NCBI GenBank assembly: GCA_031761425.1
Contig: JARFXV010001252.1
Coordinates: forward strand, 394,810 to 458,809
DNA: 64,000 nt
Origin: Cosmopolites sordidus
Lineage: Eukaryota > Arthropoda > Insecta > Coleoptera > Curculionidae
Reading direction: 5' to 3'
Positions 1 through 16,965 of this stretch are shown here, in pieces. The position numbers were made by a program, and so were the translations under genes. The stretch's first letter is position 1; every line of letters starts with the position of its first letter. Below the pieces are notes generated by a model that did no database searches, was not told the DNA's origin, and saw only the letters and a program-made list of their open reading frames with translations.

Positions 1-879
1 TTGACAAAAGCTATAGAATCGATGAAAAACGGCAAGCCTCCAGGAAAGGACGGCGTAACTGTTGGAATGCTAAAAGCTGGTGATCGGCTTTACATAAAAC
101 GCTGGCAAAATTATACTCAAAATGCCTCAAAGAACAAAAAGTACCTAACTTATGGAAAAATGCAGAAATGATTCTTTTATATAAAAAAAGGACACCAGAA
201 GATTAAAGAACTGCCGTCCAATAAGCCTACTTTCAGTAATGTACAAAGTTTTCACCAAGAAATATCTAAAATAATAAGAAAACTTAAAATCGTTCTTTTC
301 GGAATTTCAGTTTTAGGAAGACATTTGGAGATTGTGGACTACTTTATATATCTTTGACAGAGGATTTCAATGGAGGGGAAACCGTCCGGGGGTGCATCGG
401 CGTGTTAAATGTGGCTGGCAGCCATTTGCAGGCTCAACATAGTGTTTAAGAGCAAACTTCCACTTTACCTGAAAAAGAAAGTCTTCGATCAGTGCGTCAT
501 GCCCTTCATGACATACGAAAGTAAAACCTGGACCATCACTGGAAATATATATGTTTGGTATTACAAGACGAGGCAGAAAGTTCTGCACATAGATCAGGGA
601 ACAAATGAAAGTGTGTGACATCATTGGATGAGTAAAGGAATTGAAATGCAGATGGGCAGGCTATATAGCGGGGCGATGGGACGACATATTAACCAAGGCA
701 ATCCTGGAGTGGATACTATTTGATCGCAAACATCTGCGAAGAAGACTGAAAGCACGATACACTGATGGCATCAGTAAGTATTTAGACCTGAGTGGCAGAG
801 GAAAGTCCAAGACCGTGAAAGTTGGAAGCATGCTGAAGAGGCCTTTATCCTGCAGTAGATCGACATGGGCTGATGATAA

Positions 880-881
<2 letters not shown>
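1..881 (+). mobile_element. RTE-type non-LTR retrotransposon, internally deleted
   Basis: Plus-strand remnant of the same RTE family as the nearly intact copy at 8482-11458. Bases 1-260 encode the start of the reverse transcriptase core (SMKNGK, then PGKDGVTV) with stops and frameshifts. From about 300 the sequence jumps to the 3' part of the ORF (LGRHLEIVD, NIVFKSKLPL, FDQCVMPFMTY) and then to the C-terminal domain (RWAGYIAGRWDD, RRRLKARYTD). The catalytic FADD region is therefore deleted. It ends in TGATGATAATGA and runs straight into a TA array. The left edge is cut by the window. Confidence 0.85.

Positions 882-933
<52 letters not shown>
882..933. repeat. (TA)n microsatellite, RTE 3' tail
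   Basis: About 52 bp of pure TA directly following the TGATGATAATGA end of the plus-strand RTE remnant. The same junction is seen on the minus strand at 8463-8481, so I read it as the element's 3' tail. Confidence 0.9.
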
Positions 934-935
<2 letters not shown>

Positions 936-1921
936 ATTAGAATAAGAAATTTGTTTAATGCTCATTGCAGTCAATATTTCTTTTGAACATACGCTTATAG
1001 TTTGTATTGCACGAAATGGTAGATATATTGAACACTTAATTAAATAATTGTAGTTCTTTTTTATAAATATTTGTACTTAAACTATCTTACTAAAACTAAA
1101 AATTTATGACGTTTTGTTTACTATAACGTTTGTTTATATATACTTATAACTATAAGTTTTGTCACTCTATAATAATTGCTTTCTAATTAATATTAAAACA
1201 TGTGATGACCTAAATTCTTAATATATCATGATTTATCATTAATTTATTCATTAGTTTAATAATAACATAAAACCTAAAGTGACTTCCATTAAAAACAAAA
1301 TATTATAAACAAAAACGTAAAAATCTCGGAAATTATGACAGATTGAGATATGATGTTGAATTTTTTTCATTTATCTTAGTTATCCTAGACACCCTGTATA
1401 ACGTTTTTGTTTGCATTAAAAGTTGAGTCATAGATTCACTAATATCCCTACCAAAAATGATAATCCTACATCAAAAAAAGAAATGATATATGACACTGCA
1501 AAATAGTCTCCAACATTTTTTACAAAATGGCGGGTATCGATAAAACCATTGGGTTTAGGTATAGGACATGTTTCACGAAATATGTTTAGAATCAATAGCG
1601 GAATGCAAAAATGGATGAATATATAGGGTGTTCGATAAGAAAAACAAAACTAAACCCCTTCACGGTTTTGTAAGACACCCTTTATAAATAACATTAATTT
1701 TAAATTATGCAGCCTATTTAGTTACTACTTAGAACAACTTTATATTTAAACTTTTTCCGGCCATTATCAACACATCAACCAATATCGCACTATTGGGACA
1801 CCCTGTCTAGAGATATTCGTTAAAATTTGTTAATTCAATTTAATTAATTGATATTAACTAATCGTAAATAATTAGATAATTAATTTATTTAACTTAACCT
1901 ATAACCTTTATAATTACTTAC
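934..1921. other. AT-rich intron, small MITE-like ends only
   Basis: This is the intron after local exon 10 of the midasin gene, or its start. I find no coding signal. Short sequences of the Tc1/MITE terminus type recur: ACACCCTGTATA near 1388, a 60-70 bp pair AGGGTGTTCGATAAG / GTAAGACACCCTTT at about 1624-1685, and GGACACCCTGTCT near 1796. They look like very small non-autonomous DNA-transposon relics. Confidence 0.4.
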
Positions 1922-2299
1922 CAATAATTCGGTGGCAAAACCTCTACATCTCTCAATATTCGGTATCCCCAAATCTTTGGCTGGATTGACAAGGGATTTT
2001 TCCAATATATCAAATCGAGTTAGGCATTTGTAATAATACATTTCACAGGAATCCCAAATTGTTAAAATCTTTTCATCCAATCTGTTATGCACTAAATGCT
2101 CAAAACTGGCCGCTAAATTTATGGGTTTAATGGTAAAATTTTCACTTGGCCGCTTTAATTTAATATCAACAATCCCTTTCTTATATGAAAGGCCCATCTT
2201 TGATAAATTCTGGAAAAGGTCCGATAAAGCCCTGTGCTTTTGCTGAAGGATACTTTTGGCCTGGGATATTTGTTTTTCTTTGGATAAGGAGGTATCAAC
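1922..2299 (-). CDS. MDN1: Midasin, local exon 10 (linker region)
   Basis: This 378-nt exon of 126 codons is phase 0 at both ends. The acceptor is TTATATTATAG/GTTGAT and the donor is TTATTG/GTAAGT. The peptide contains HRALSDLFQNLSKMGLSYKKG and later YYYKCLTRFDIL and DLGIPNIERCRGFATELL. These are hallmark segments of the midasin linker, close to where the chain leads on to the acidic region. Midasin is the AAA+ ATPase that pulls assembly factors off pre-60S ribosomes in the nucleus. A 58-nt intron separates this exon from exon 9. The next exon lies beyond the left edge. There are no stops or frameshifts. The family call rests on recognising the motifs and on the phase-consistent chain of ten exons. 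Confidence 0.9.
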
Positions 2300-2357
2300 C
2301 TATAATATAAAACATTTTGAACTCGAACAGAAATAACTGTAGGATTATTAATTTTAC

Positions 2358-2654
2358 CTGTAAATTTTTGAGATGGGAACTTGTTTCAATAACATCGGCC
2401 ACAAAACCGTCTAGAGTTTTTACTAAATGGGGATATTCGGTGCCCAAAATAGTTTCTTTGCATATTTTTCGAGCTTTAGCCAGGACTGGAACGTCTTTAT
2501 TAGAAGCTTTAATGATATAAGAATCCGGATCTAGGGTATAATGATAAGCTTTGGGATTTTGACGTTGGGGCCTATCCCAAACACCTACGCTTTCTACTGA
2601 GCTGTCCAATGAGGGACTATATAAATATGTCGTAACAGGTTGCAGCATAGCTTC
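2358..2654 (-). CDS. MDN1: Midasin, local exon 9 (linker region)
   Basis: This 297-nt exon of 99 codons is phase 0 at both ends. The acceptor is TTTATTTATAG/GAAGCT and the donor is TTACAG/GTAAAAT. The peptide starts EAMLQPVTTYLYSP and includes VPVLAKARKICKETIL and YPHLVKTLDGFVADVIE, a helical stretch that matches the midasin linker just before the HRALSDLF segment of exon 10. Reading on past the donor only adds hydrophobic intron sequence before a stop, so the donor is chosen at GTAAAAT. The acceptor has a weak pyrimidine tract. A repeated transposon-like motif begins only 16 nt upstream of it, so any branch point must lie within that repeat. Confidence 0.88.
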
Positions 2655-2670
2655 CTATAAATAAATAAAT

Positions 2671-3345
2671 GGGCGAATCGTTACACTTTTTTGTTAGGCA
2701 TATATTTCAGACCCCAGACCGAATTTCTGGGCAAGTAATATATCATTTTAAAGGTGGATCCCTTGCGGAAATTTCGTCCATACATACTTATGGTCTACGA
2801 CTAATACCATGGAATCTATATCGATATTTCCAAAGTGTTCAAAAATTGCCATATCAAAAACTACGGGGCGAATCGTTACACCATACGAGGCAAATCGTTA
2901 CACCATGAGTATAGACAAATTATGTTTTATGTTTCTACTTTAATTTTATTGAACATAATTTCCACGTAATAATAATTCTGCGTATTTAAGCGTAGCAATT
3001 GTGGCTCTACGTTGACCAATGCGGTGCTGCTCAGTACGGCGTGCTGCCTGTAGATGTGGCCAATGGTCTGTAGCAAGTGATACGGATATACAATAGATGA
3101 GCCCATGGATGGCCATCTTTCATTTCATTACCCTCTAAATTCATTCACATTAAATTCATTGGCCTGACTCTGAAGTATTTCCGTCGACTGGTTAAGAAGA
3201 AATTCAATATCATGGATTTATTGAGAATATCATCATCATAACCAAGTGATACGACAGATAGATCTGCAGTATCTCTTGGCATAAAATCGATTTCTTTCGA
3301 TCGTTTTTCTATCTCGAGATATCGTCGTGTAACGATGAGCCTCGG
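2671..3345. mobile_element. Candidate DNA element with GCGAATCGTTACAC repeats
   Basis: The motif CGAATCGTTACAC occurs at 2674-2686 and again at about 2868-2881. A variant, CAAATCGTTACAC, is at 2891-2903, and the inverted form CGTGTAACGATGAG is at 3326-3339. Repeated and inverted copies bounding about 670 bp suggest a decayed terminal-inverted-repeat element or pieces of one. I see no transposase. The left copy abuts the splice acceptor of midasin exon 9. Confidence 0.4.
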
Positions 3346-3348
3346 GTT

Positions 3349-4390
<1,042 letters not shown>

Positions 4391-4393
4391 ATG

Positions 4394-5955
4394 CTGATAT
4401 TATCATCAGCCCGTGTCGATCCACTGCAGGATGAAGGTCTCTTTAGCATACTTCCAACTTTCACGGTCCTGAGCTTTCCTCTGCCACTCGGGTCCAATAT
4501 ACTTAACGATGTCATCAAGTCATCATAACGATGTTTGCGATCAAGCGATTGCCTTTGTCCATCTATCGTCCCATCGCCTCGCTATATGGTCTGCCCATCT
4601 CCATTTCAATTGCTTTACTCTCCAATGATGTCACACATTTAACACTGCCAGCTACATTTAACACGGTGTCCCACCTCCAGGGCGGTTCAATCCCCCCCCC
4701 CTACTGAAATCCTCTGCCCAAGATATATAAAGTCGTCCACAATCTCCGAATCCCTTCCTAAAACTGAAATGAAACTAAACCTGATTCTTTTTCAGGTTTA
4801 TTTTTAAGTCAAATGATTTGCCAGCCCTTTGCAGCTCTTGCATGCGCCTTTGCAGTTCCCCCGGGTCTTGTGAAAGGAGAACGATATCATATGCAAATCT
4901 AAGATGGTTTAAGATTGCACCATTGATCTTTACACTATTCTGTTCCCAATCCAGCTTACGGAATACTTCTTAAAGGCAGGCAGAGAAAATAATAGGCGAT
5001 ATTGCGTACACCTCGTTCTAAATTAATTCCAACTTCAACATCATCAAGGTGAATTGAAGCTGTAGCTCCATCATATATCGATCCTAATAGGTTTACTATG
5101 CTTTGTCTACCTCCTGGCTAAGCATGCATCCATTATAGCATGCTTTGAGATTGAGTCAAATGCTTTTTCATAGTTGATAAAAGCCAAGCACAGTGGCATG
5201 GTGTATTCGTTGTCCCTCTCTATGGTCTGCTGTATAATCTGGTTGTGATCCATTGTACTGAATCTACTTCTGAATCCTGCTTGTTCTCTTGGTTGTGCGA
5301 AAATCTTGTACATACTGATATGAGGCTTATTAGATGGTAGTTCCTTAAATCTTCCTGGGCTCCTTTTTTTTTGTAAAAGGCTCACTTCTGCATTTTTCCC
5401 TAAGTCAGGTACTTTTTGTTCCTTGAGGCATTTTGAGTATAATTTTGCCAGAGTTTTATGTAATGTCCGACCACTAGCTTTTAGCATTTCGTCAGTACTA
5501 CTGTGCTTTCCTGGAGTCTTTCCGTTTTTCATCGATTCTATAGCATTTGTTGCTTCTTCCACTAGATTATCTGGCATTTGTTCTTCCGTGGGTATTGTTA
5601 TCTTTGATTGATTCTGATCTTCATATAACTTTGAATAACATTTTCTGACCACCTCTAACATTTCCGTATGCGCCTTGTACACTGTACCATCCTCACGTAT
5701 TAACGCATAAATTTGTGTTCTTTTTTTTCTCAGCTTCTGTTTAGCCCTGTTAATTCCCTGGTTTTCTTCCAGAGTTTCTTGCACTACCTGCTTGTTGAAT
5801 CAGCGCGTCTCCTCTCGTTTTCTAATAGTTTTGCAGAGCTCAGTGTACTTGAACATGCCAAAAGGGCTCCATGGATTTTTCATTGTTCGTCGTTTTTTCA
5901 TTAAATCAATGATCTTATTAGAGATTTTTTTTTCTGCTTGATACATCATAATCTT
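4394..5955 (-). mobile_element. RTE-type retrotransposon, truncated and frameshifted
   Basis: Minus-strand copy of the same family as 8482-11458. It starts at its 3' end (TGATGATAATATC at about 4393-4405 read in reverse) and runs up to about 5955. An open stretch of 225 codons (5784-5107) covers the region before and into the reverse transcriptase (KQKLRKKRTQIYAL, ESMKNGKTPGK, REQAGFRSRFSTMDH, LAFINYEKAFDSIS). The catalytic FADD region and C-terminal part are broken by indels. The endonuclease half is missing. It is diverged from the 8-11 kb copy by many substitutions, so it is older. Confidence 0.85.
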
Positions 5956-6054
5956 CCTATTAAAATCACTATGTTGTACAACTGAACTGCTGCAAATCGA
6001 TATTCAGTAAGCAGTAATTAAAGGGACAGGTTAGTGTTTCATAATGTTCTTTAG

Positions 6055-6360
6055 GAACAAGCCTAAAAAAGAATATGTGGCAGATCATATGAGTGAAGAG
6101 TATGGACACAAAGTGTTACGTCTTCCCCCTTGTCATTGCACATTCAATCCGCTGGAATTGATATGGGGATGGCCGAAAATTACTGCAATCTTCATTTAGG
6201 TTGAGATGGAAGAACGATTGATAATTATTTGGATATGTGGAAAGAAGCTTTATCAGCAGTTACATCACGGATCTGGATGGACAGCATAATTCATACAGAA
6301 GAAGGGAGTGAAAGATGGTCGAACCGCGAAAGAGTATTTCATAGACTAGAAGTTAATCCC
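6055..6360 (+). pseudogene. IS630/Tc1-type DDE transposase, C-terminal fragment
   Basis: Reads GHKVLRLPPCHCTFNPLELIWGW, the third catalytic block of a DDE transposase (..PP..C..NP.E..W), then a broken C-terminal part (DMWKEALSAVTSRIW). It is the same family as the minus-strand copy at 22027-22990, which has GHTVLRLPPYYCIFNPIEHMW. Both ends are truncated, and the right end runs into a TA array. Confidence 0.65.

Positions 6361-6363
<3 letters not shown>

Positions 6364-6441
<78 letters not shown>
6364..6441. repeat. (TA)n microsatellite
   Basis: Pure TA run of about 78 bp at the junction between a transposase fragment on its left and a non-LTR retrotransposon fragment on its right. Confidence 0.95.
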
Positions 6442-8219
<1,778 letters not shown>

Positions 8220-8462
8220 TAAAATAGTAATAAATATTCCAGAGAATATTAATATAAGATTCAGTATATTGAGTTTTGTTTAGATGAATAGCGTGTAAGT
8301 GGAATGTAAAAATTATATCTAGACGCCCTTCGAACTCAACTAAAGACGATTTGGTAACAAAATTTTGGAGAGTATCAATTAGTTCAGCTTCAGTCACTTT
8401 CTCTTCTATTATATACTGAGTCATTAAATTATACATATAGATCCACCATTTGGTCAAAGGTT
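8220..8462 (-). pseudogene. MDN1: Stray 243-bp copy of midasin exon 8
   Basis: Ungapped match to 12686-12928 within exon 8, with four differences in 243 bp. All four are at synonymous sites, so the 81-residue peptide (KPLTKWWIYMYN ... WNIYYYF) is identical to that of the real exon. The copy contains only exon sequence: no acceptor, no donor, no intron. Its left end touches a TA array, and its right end touches the TA tail of the minus-strand RTE element. It cannot be spliced in by itself. It is either a very recent duplication from a diverged allele or an assembly error at TA arrays. Confidence 0.9.
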
Positions 8463-8481
8463 TATATATATATATATATAT
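8463..8481. repeat. (TA)n tail of RTE element
   Basis: Short TA run directly after the TGATGATGATGA end of the minus-strand RTE copy (8482-11458). On the other side is the exon 8 fragment. Confidence 0.85.
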
Positions 8482-12300
<3,819 letters not shown>

Positions 12301-12512
12301 TGAAAATAAATATATTTGAATGATAGTTATAGTATAAACTATAACTATCATTTATTATTAACAATGGTAAAATATTTTTTTGTATCTTTTTAATGTAATT
12401 TTCATAAAGTACTGATTTGAACTGTTTCGACAGGTACGTTATAACCAAATTTGATTGTATACTAGTGAAATATTGCTATTTTTTTGTGTTTATTCTAATT
12501 TTTAATACATAC
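12301..12512. other. Intron sequence 3' of midasin exon 8
   Basis: AT-rich intron between the mariner and the exon 8 donor. The part from about 12358 is shared with the decayed exon 8 copy near 16420, showing that the duplication included intron sequence. Confidence 0.6.
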
Positions 12513-12936
12513 CTTGAATTCACGCACAAATTTATGTAGCGTTTTATGAGTTTTATCTACGGTATTCTTTATAGACCAGTAATTTATATCTTTCCATTTA
12601 ACGATTTTGACGTATTCCTTTAATTTCTTCTCAATAGGCGCTCGTAAATCTTTAATTTTTTGATTAATGGTCGAAGAAAATTGCATAAAATAGTAATAAA
12701 TATTCCAAAGAATATTAATATAGGATTCAGTATATTGAGTTTTGTTTAGATGAATAGCGTGTAAGTGGAATGTAAAAATTATATCTAGACGCCCTTCGAA
12801 CTCAACCAAAGACGATTTGGTAACAAAATTTTGGAGAGTATCAATTAGTTCAGCTTCTGTCACTTTCTCTTCTATTATATACTGAGTCATTAAATTATAC
12901 ATATAGATCCACCATTTGGTCAAAGGTTTTTTTAAA
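12513..12936 (-). CDS. MDN1: Midasin, local exon 8 (linker region)
   Basis: This 424-nt exon has the acceptor TTATGTTTCAG/TTTAAA and the donor TTCAAG/GTATGT. Its first base completes a codon begun in exon 7 (GA + T), and it ends in phase 0. The peptide reads DLKKPLTKWWIYMYNLMTQY, then SSLVEFEGRLDIIFTFHLHAI, WNIYYYFMQFSS and a strongly conserved end: IKDLRAPIEKKLKEYVKI, WKDINYWSIK, DKTHKTLHKFVREFK. These are diagnostic midasin linker segments. A 55-nt intron separates it from exon 7. Parts of this exon recur at 8220-8462 and 16420-16965. Confidence 0.93.
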
Positions 12937-12991
12937 CTGAAACATAATTACACTCAATAAGATGTTTGAAATTACAATTAATATGACTTAC

Positions 12992-13218
12992 TCTTGGAAT
13001 GTATTGTTCAGAAGATCTCTCCACCTGCTTAACTCAATTTTTCTCCAGGATATTATCTGTTGTAAAAGGTTTGGTGAAAAGTGAATTAAACTGACACCAG
13101 AATGCGCTACTTGTTCCCATTCGTGACATTTTTCCAAAAGAATATCGAAACCAGTAAGAAATCTTGATAATGGACTAGTTATATCAAAATCCTTAATTCT
13201 GTCGACCACGGATAAAAT
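12992..13218 (-). CDS. MDN1: Midasin, local exon 7 (linker region)
   Basis: This 227-nt exon has the acceptor CATTTTTTTCAG/ATTTTA and the donor CAAGA/GTAAGT. It starts in phase 0 and ends with two bases of a codon completed by exon 8. The peptide is ILSVVDRIKDFDITSPLSRFL, then TGFDILLEKCHEWEQVAHSGVSL and ISWRKIELSRWRDLL. The order PLSRFLTGFDILLEK-EWE followed by WRKIEL-W is the characteristic midasin linker signature. Upstream lies a 16.8-kb intron filled with transposon debris, and downstream a 55-nt intron. Confidence 0.93.
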
Positions 13219-13825
13219 CTGAAAAAAATGGGCATTTGATATTTTACTTAAAATTTACCTGGAAAATAAGTTAATGTCATTAATTCTAAGGTCAATTTTT
13301 TAAATGAATAATGCTATTGCGTTTAATTAGTAATGGTTTAATTAATAGAAATTTTCCCGAATATGAATTAGCAATGATGTAACAGTTTATTATATAATTA
13401 ATATGAGTGTATTCTATACGTTCTATGTGAACAGAATATATTATGGCTTTTATATTTTTTCTTATCAATAATTCCTGAAATGGCTGTAGGTTATATATAC
13501 GAGGATGAAGAAAAGTTAGATATTTTTCAGATAGATGGTGGTGCGATCACAAGGGTGAAAGCATTTCTAAAAAGTAGCTTCTCTTCTAGTAACACTCCAT
13601 GAATGTCAAGCTGATTTTTTTTTTTGAAGTAATTTTTTAGGAAATTTTCAACAAAATCCATGATACCTGGTGACCAATCATAGAGTGACGAATAGAGAGT
13701 TTATTGAGATGATAAACATCTAGGACGAATGCATATGGAACATACTCCATGAACATTTGGACATAAGAGAGTAAACTACTTCGCAGTGGTGTTATGTATC
13801 GGGTATTAGGCATTTGTCGGGTTGT
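13219..13825. other. Intron with mariner-like shard
   Basis: The first 280 bp are AT-rich with nothing recognisable. Bases about 13500-13800 resemble 59650-60050 (CTTCTAGTAACACTCCATGAATG against CGTAACGTTCAATGAATT, and GATGATAAACATC.AGGACGAATGCATA), that is, a degraded mariner N-terminal half of the same family. No reading frame survives. Confidence 0.45.
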
Positions 13826-15870
13826 CCAAAAAGTTCGTAGGGATTTTTTAAGATAAAGAGAAACACAAATAGTTTATGTGAGTATTTGTTTAGTCTATTA
13901 TTTAATTACCATTATTATTTACTTTTTGTCAACGGCGTATTAGATCCATAATGCCTGTTTGCCAAAAATTAGCATTTTAATTGCTAAAAATTGTCAATAG
14001 GTTGTTTCTGAACCTGTTGTTCAGTTTAAAAAAATTGCAATTTAAATAATTGTGGACGCAACGGAATAGATGGTAGTAGTAAAGTGGATAGGCAGTTCAA
14101 TTGAGATGTTCAAAACATCTAAACATCTAAAACATCCCAATTGAATCTCAACAATTTTTACTCCTTTGCTTTTCAATTGCTCTCCGACCATCTACTTGCG
14201 TAATTGTATTATTAAAAAAAAACGATATACGAAGGCTCATAAAAACATACGCTGTATAGATAGGAATACTGCTTTAACAGAACAAGCATGTCGAAAGTGT
14301 TATGTAGGCCAAATTTTGTTTTGGAGTTTTTGATGTTACTGATGCATGCTGCTCTGGTCAAGGTGCCCGGACTTTTATTGATCCCTGTTATTATTTCAAG
14401 TGTTCTTATGGATGCCGTCGATAAAAATTCATCCCAATTATTAAAGGAGTTAACTACCATGTAGAAATCAGAAAAGTTTCCAAAGAAAAAAGAAAATTCA
14501 GAAGAAGATGGTATCCGTCGAGGAGCCCAATAAAACACTGATTTATAATTAAATCTTAAAACCAATGTGGCTATACAGCATCCAGTTGTGCCGATGTACC
14601 AGCGATAGTAACATCAAAACTATACAAATGTTCCAATACAAGATGTTGCAAAATATAATCAATGTATCGAGATATATAACTGCGATCTTCATCCAGATCT
14701 TGGAATTTTAACGGTCAAAGAGGAAATCAAGAGGTTTGCAGGCAAAGCACGAAGCCAGGCTACATCTTCATGTTAACACAGCTCTACAACTGCTGGACAA
14801 TCAAAATCATATCCCAAGACTGAAGAGAACTAAACCTCGTGATCTCGTGTAGTGTGTTGTGTGCAAAAGCAGAGCAAAGTGCGTGAGTGGAGTAACACAA
14901 TCGTTAGAACAATTTAAATGACATTATTGGATTAACTTTAGTTGATAAGTGTTTCGGTTAAGATTTGTTAGAAAAAAATTAATGGTTAGTCTTTTTAATC
15001 GGGTTACAAACTATCAGTATTCTGCCAGCGGACCTGCTTTGCTTTTCAATTGCTGTTTTCAGCCGATCTACTTGTGGAGCCTTTTTGTGAGTAAGTTTTT
15101 GTAAGTAGTTTTCAAGATAGCCGATTAACACAACTTCATGACTATCCCAAAAAACAGTTGCCATCACAACCTTTTTTGGAGCTGATTCACTCTTCGCAGC
15201 CCACTGTTTTGATCGACGCCAATACTCCGACTTATTTCGTGTAAACTGCTTCAATAGGGCTTTCGAAATGTCTATTCGAATGCGTTTTTAGCCATGAGTG
15301 AACAATCGCGGCACCCAACGCGCGGTTAGTTTTTTCTTGTCCAAATCTTCAGTTAATATGTGATAAATACATTCTTTCGAGATGTTCACATCCTCTGCAA
15401 TCTCTATAAATTCGATGATCATCTAGCACCATTTGGTGAACTTTTTGAATGCTATCGGTAGTGGTTGCAGTTTTGTGCAGTGTTTGTTGTTTGTGCAGTG
15501 TTTGTTGCAGTGTGCTAGATTGTCATCTAGCACCATTTGGTGAACTTTTTTAATGCTATCGGTAGTGGCTGCAGTTTTGTCATCTCGAACCTTCATCGTC
15601 AACTAAGCTGGTACGACCATGTTTAAACTCAGCTACCCAAAATTTCATGGTGGCAAATGATGATGCAGAGTCCCCGTAAAAAGTATCTATATCGGCTTTA
15701 ATTTGAGTAGGCGTATTGTCTTTTAAATACAAGAATTTAATGTCGGTTTGATATTCGATTTTTCCATCTTTGCAGAAACACTAACATCGATTGACATAAA
15801 TGACTGTTAAACAACAACTGAGAGTAGATAATATGGCTGACAGTTTCAAGGTTCTGAGCATCTAATATGG
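13826..15870 (-). mobile_element. mariner element, minus strand, interrupted
   Basis: The left terminus GGGTTGTCCAAAAAGTTCGT (13826) is a typical mariner inverted repeat. Minus-strand coding pieces are an N-terminal part at 15800-15550 (DNTPTQIKADIDTFYGDSA, MKFWVAEFKHGRTSLVDDE) and a central part at 15254-14979 (WAAKSESAPKKVVMATVFWDS). The N-terminal part contains a local duplication: CATCTAGCACCATTTGGTGAAC occurs at about 15420 and again at 15525. The element is split by foreign DNA at about 14200-15030, including a Jockey fragment. A similar 35-40 bp stretch (TTTGCTTTTCAATTGCT) lies on both sides, at about 14166 and 15040. No right terminus was recognised. Confidence 0.7.
14558..14860 (+). 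mobile_element. Jockey-type non-LTR retrotransposon, 3' end
   Basis: The plus strand encodes the end of a Jockey ORF2: MWLYSIQLCRCTSDSNIKTIQ, YKMLQNIINVSRY and then HLHVNTALQ-LLDNQNHIPRLKRTKPRDLV followed by a stop. The RLKRTKP-DLV terminus is characteristic. Frameshifts are present. It is inserted in the minus-strand mariner. Confidence 0.75.
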
Positions 15871-16079
15871 CTAAAACTCATGCGCAATTATATTACCAGA
15901 ATTTTTTTGATTAGTAACGTCATCTTCATATTGAAGCTGGAAACTTTTCAGACTATCTTCGTAATAGGATTATAAAACTGTTATCTATTACAAAGTATTA
16001 CGTTATATGAAACTTTTCACAAAATTAAAATAAACAATACACAAATAAGTCAAAATCTGGCAAATTGGAATGATATGGA

Positions 16080-16235
16080 CTTTTACCCCGAAAAAGCCAG
16101 ATCATATCTGTTATAATTACCCGCAAGAAATTGATAAATTTGCCTATAATCCTTTATATTCACCGGACCCTCATTATCATTTATTCCGGCCGCCGAGTTC
16201 TCTGAACGGGATAAAGTTCACTGAAAAACGGTAAG
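16080..16235 (+). pseudogene. mariner transposase shard
   Basis: A short plus-strand stretch reads NPLYSPDPHYHLFRPPSSLNGIKFTEK, the third catalytic block and following segment of a mariner transposase. The catalytic aspartate region is damaged (PDPHYHLF instead of PDLAPSDYHLF). Confidence 0.6.
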
Positions 16236-16419
16236 TGATCTAAAAAATAGTTCATAGTCTAGCATAGAAATTGTTAGATCTTGTAGATATCAAGATGTAG
16301 ATAACAATGTCTATTTAATTCTTATCAAACGCTATAAACAAATGGGTATTATAAATTATTTTAAGAAGTAATTTTTTGACGAAGGGATTTTTTTTCATAA
16401 TATATACATAATGTGTATA

Positions 16420-16965
16420 AAACAATAGTTAAATATTTTCTTGTTTCTTTTGTACTTTTGATAAGGTATTGATTTCAACTGTACGAACAGATACATTATA
16501 ACCGAGTTTTACTGTATAGTCTTATATTGATTTTTTTTATTTGCTCTAATTTTTAAATACTTAACCTTGAAATTACGCACACATTTATGTGGTGTTTTAT
16601 GAGTTTTGTCTACGGTTCCTTTATTAGATCAGTAATGTATATCTTTCCATTTTGATTTTGACGAATTCCTTTAATTTCCTCTCAATGGGCGCTCGTAAAT
16701 CTTTAATTATTTGATTAATGGTCGAAGAAAATTCCATAAAATAGTAATAAATATTGCAAATAATATCAATATAGGATTCAGTATATTGAGTTTTATTTAG
16801 ATCAATAGCGTGTAAGTGGAATGTAAAAATTATATCTAGACGCCCTTCAAACTCAACCAAAGGCCATTTGGTAATAAAATTTTGAACAGTTTTTAGTAAA
16901 GTGAAGATTTTGAGTAATTAATTAGCTCACCTTGTATTACTTTCTCTTCTATTAGACTTCTTATA
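16420..16965 (-). pseudogene. MDN1: Decayed second copy of midasin exon 8 with intron
   Basis: Minus-strand homologue of 12358-12890, that is, exon 8 plus about 150 bp of the intron after it. The readable part is VEFEGRLDIIFTFHLHAIDLN, then NIYYYFMEFSS and IKDLRAPIERKLKEFVKI. A frameshift follows (KMERYTLLI-stop instead of WKDINYWSIK). A 20-30 bp insertion disrupts the upstream part near 16885-16930, and no acceptor is left. Replacements such as H to D, W to C and K to I show loss of constraint. It lies upstream of exon 7 in the large intron between exons 6 and 7. Similar 55-60 bp sequences flank it at about 16264 and 16974. Confidence 0.88.

Noticed and set aside
4394..4405. CTGATA/TCATCAG near RTE 3' ends as hammerhead boxes
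   Set aside because: The TGATGA here is the RTE tail. No stem II, GAAA or cleavage triplet follows.
14212..14565. 117-codon minus-strand frame
   Set aside because: Open but without any recognisable domain. It lies in foreign DNA within a mariner and overlaps the start of a Jockey fragment on the other strand.
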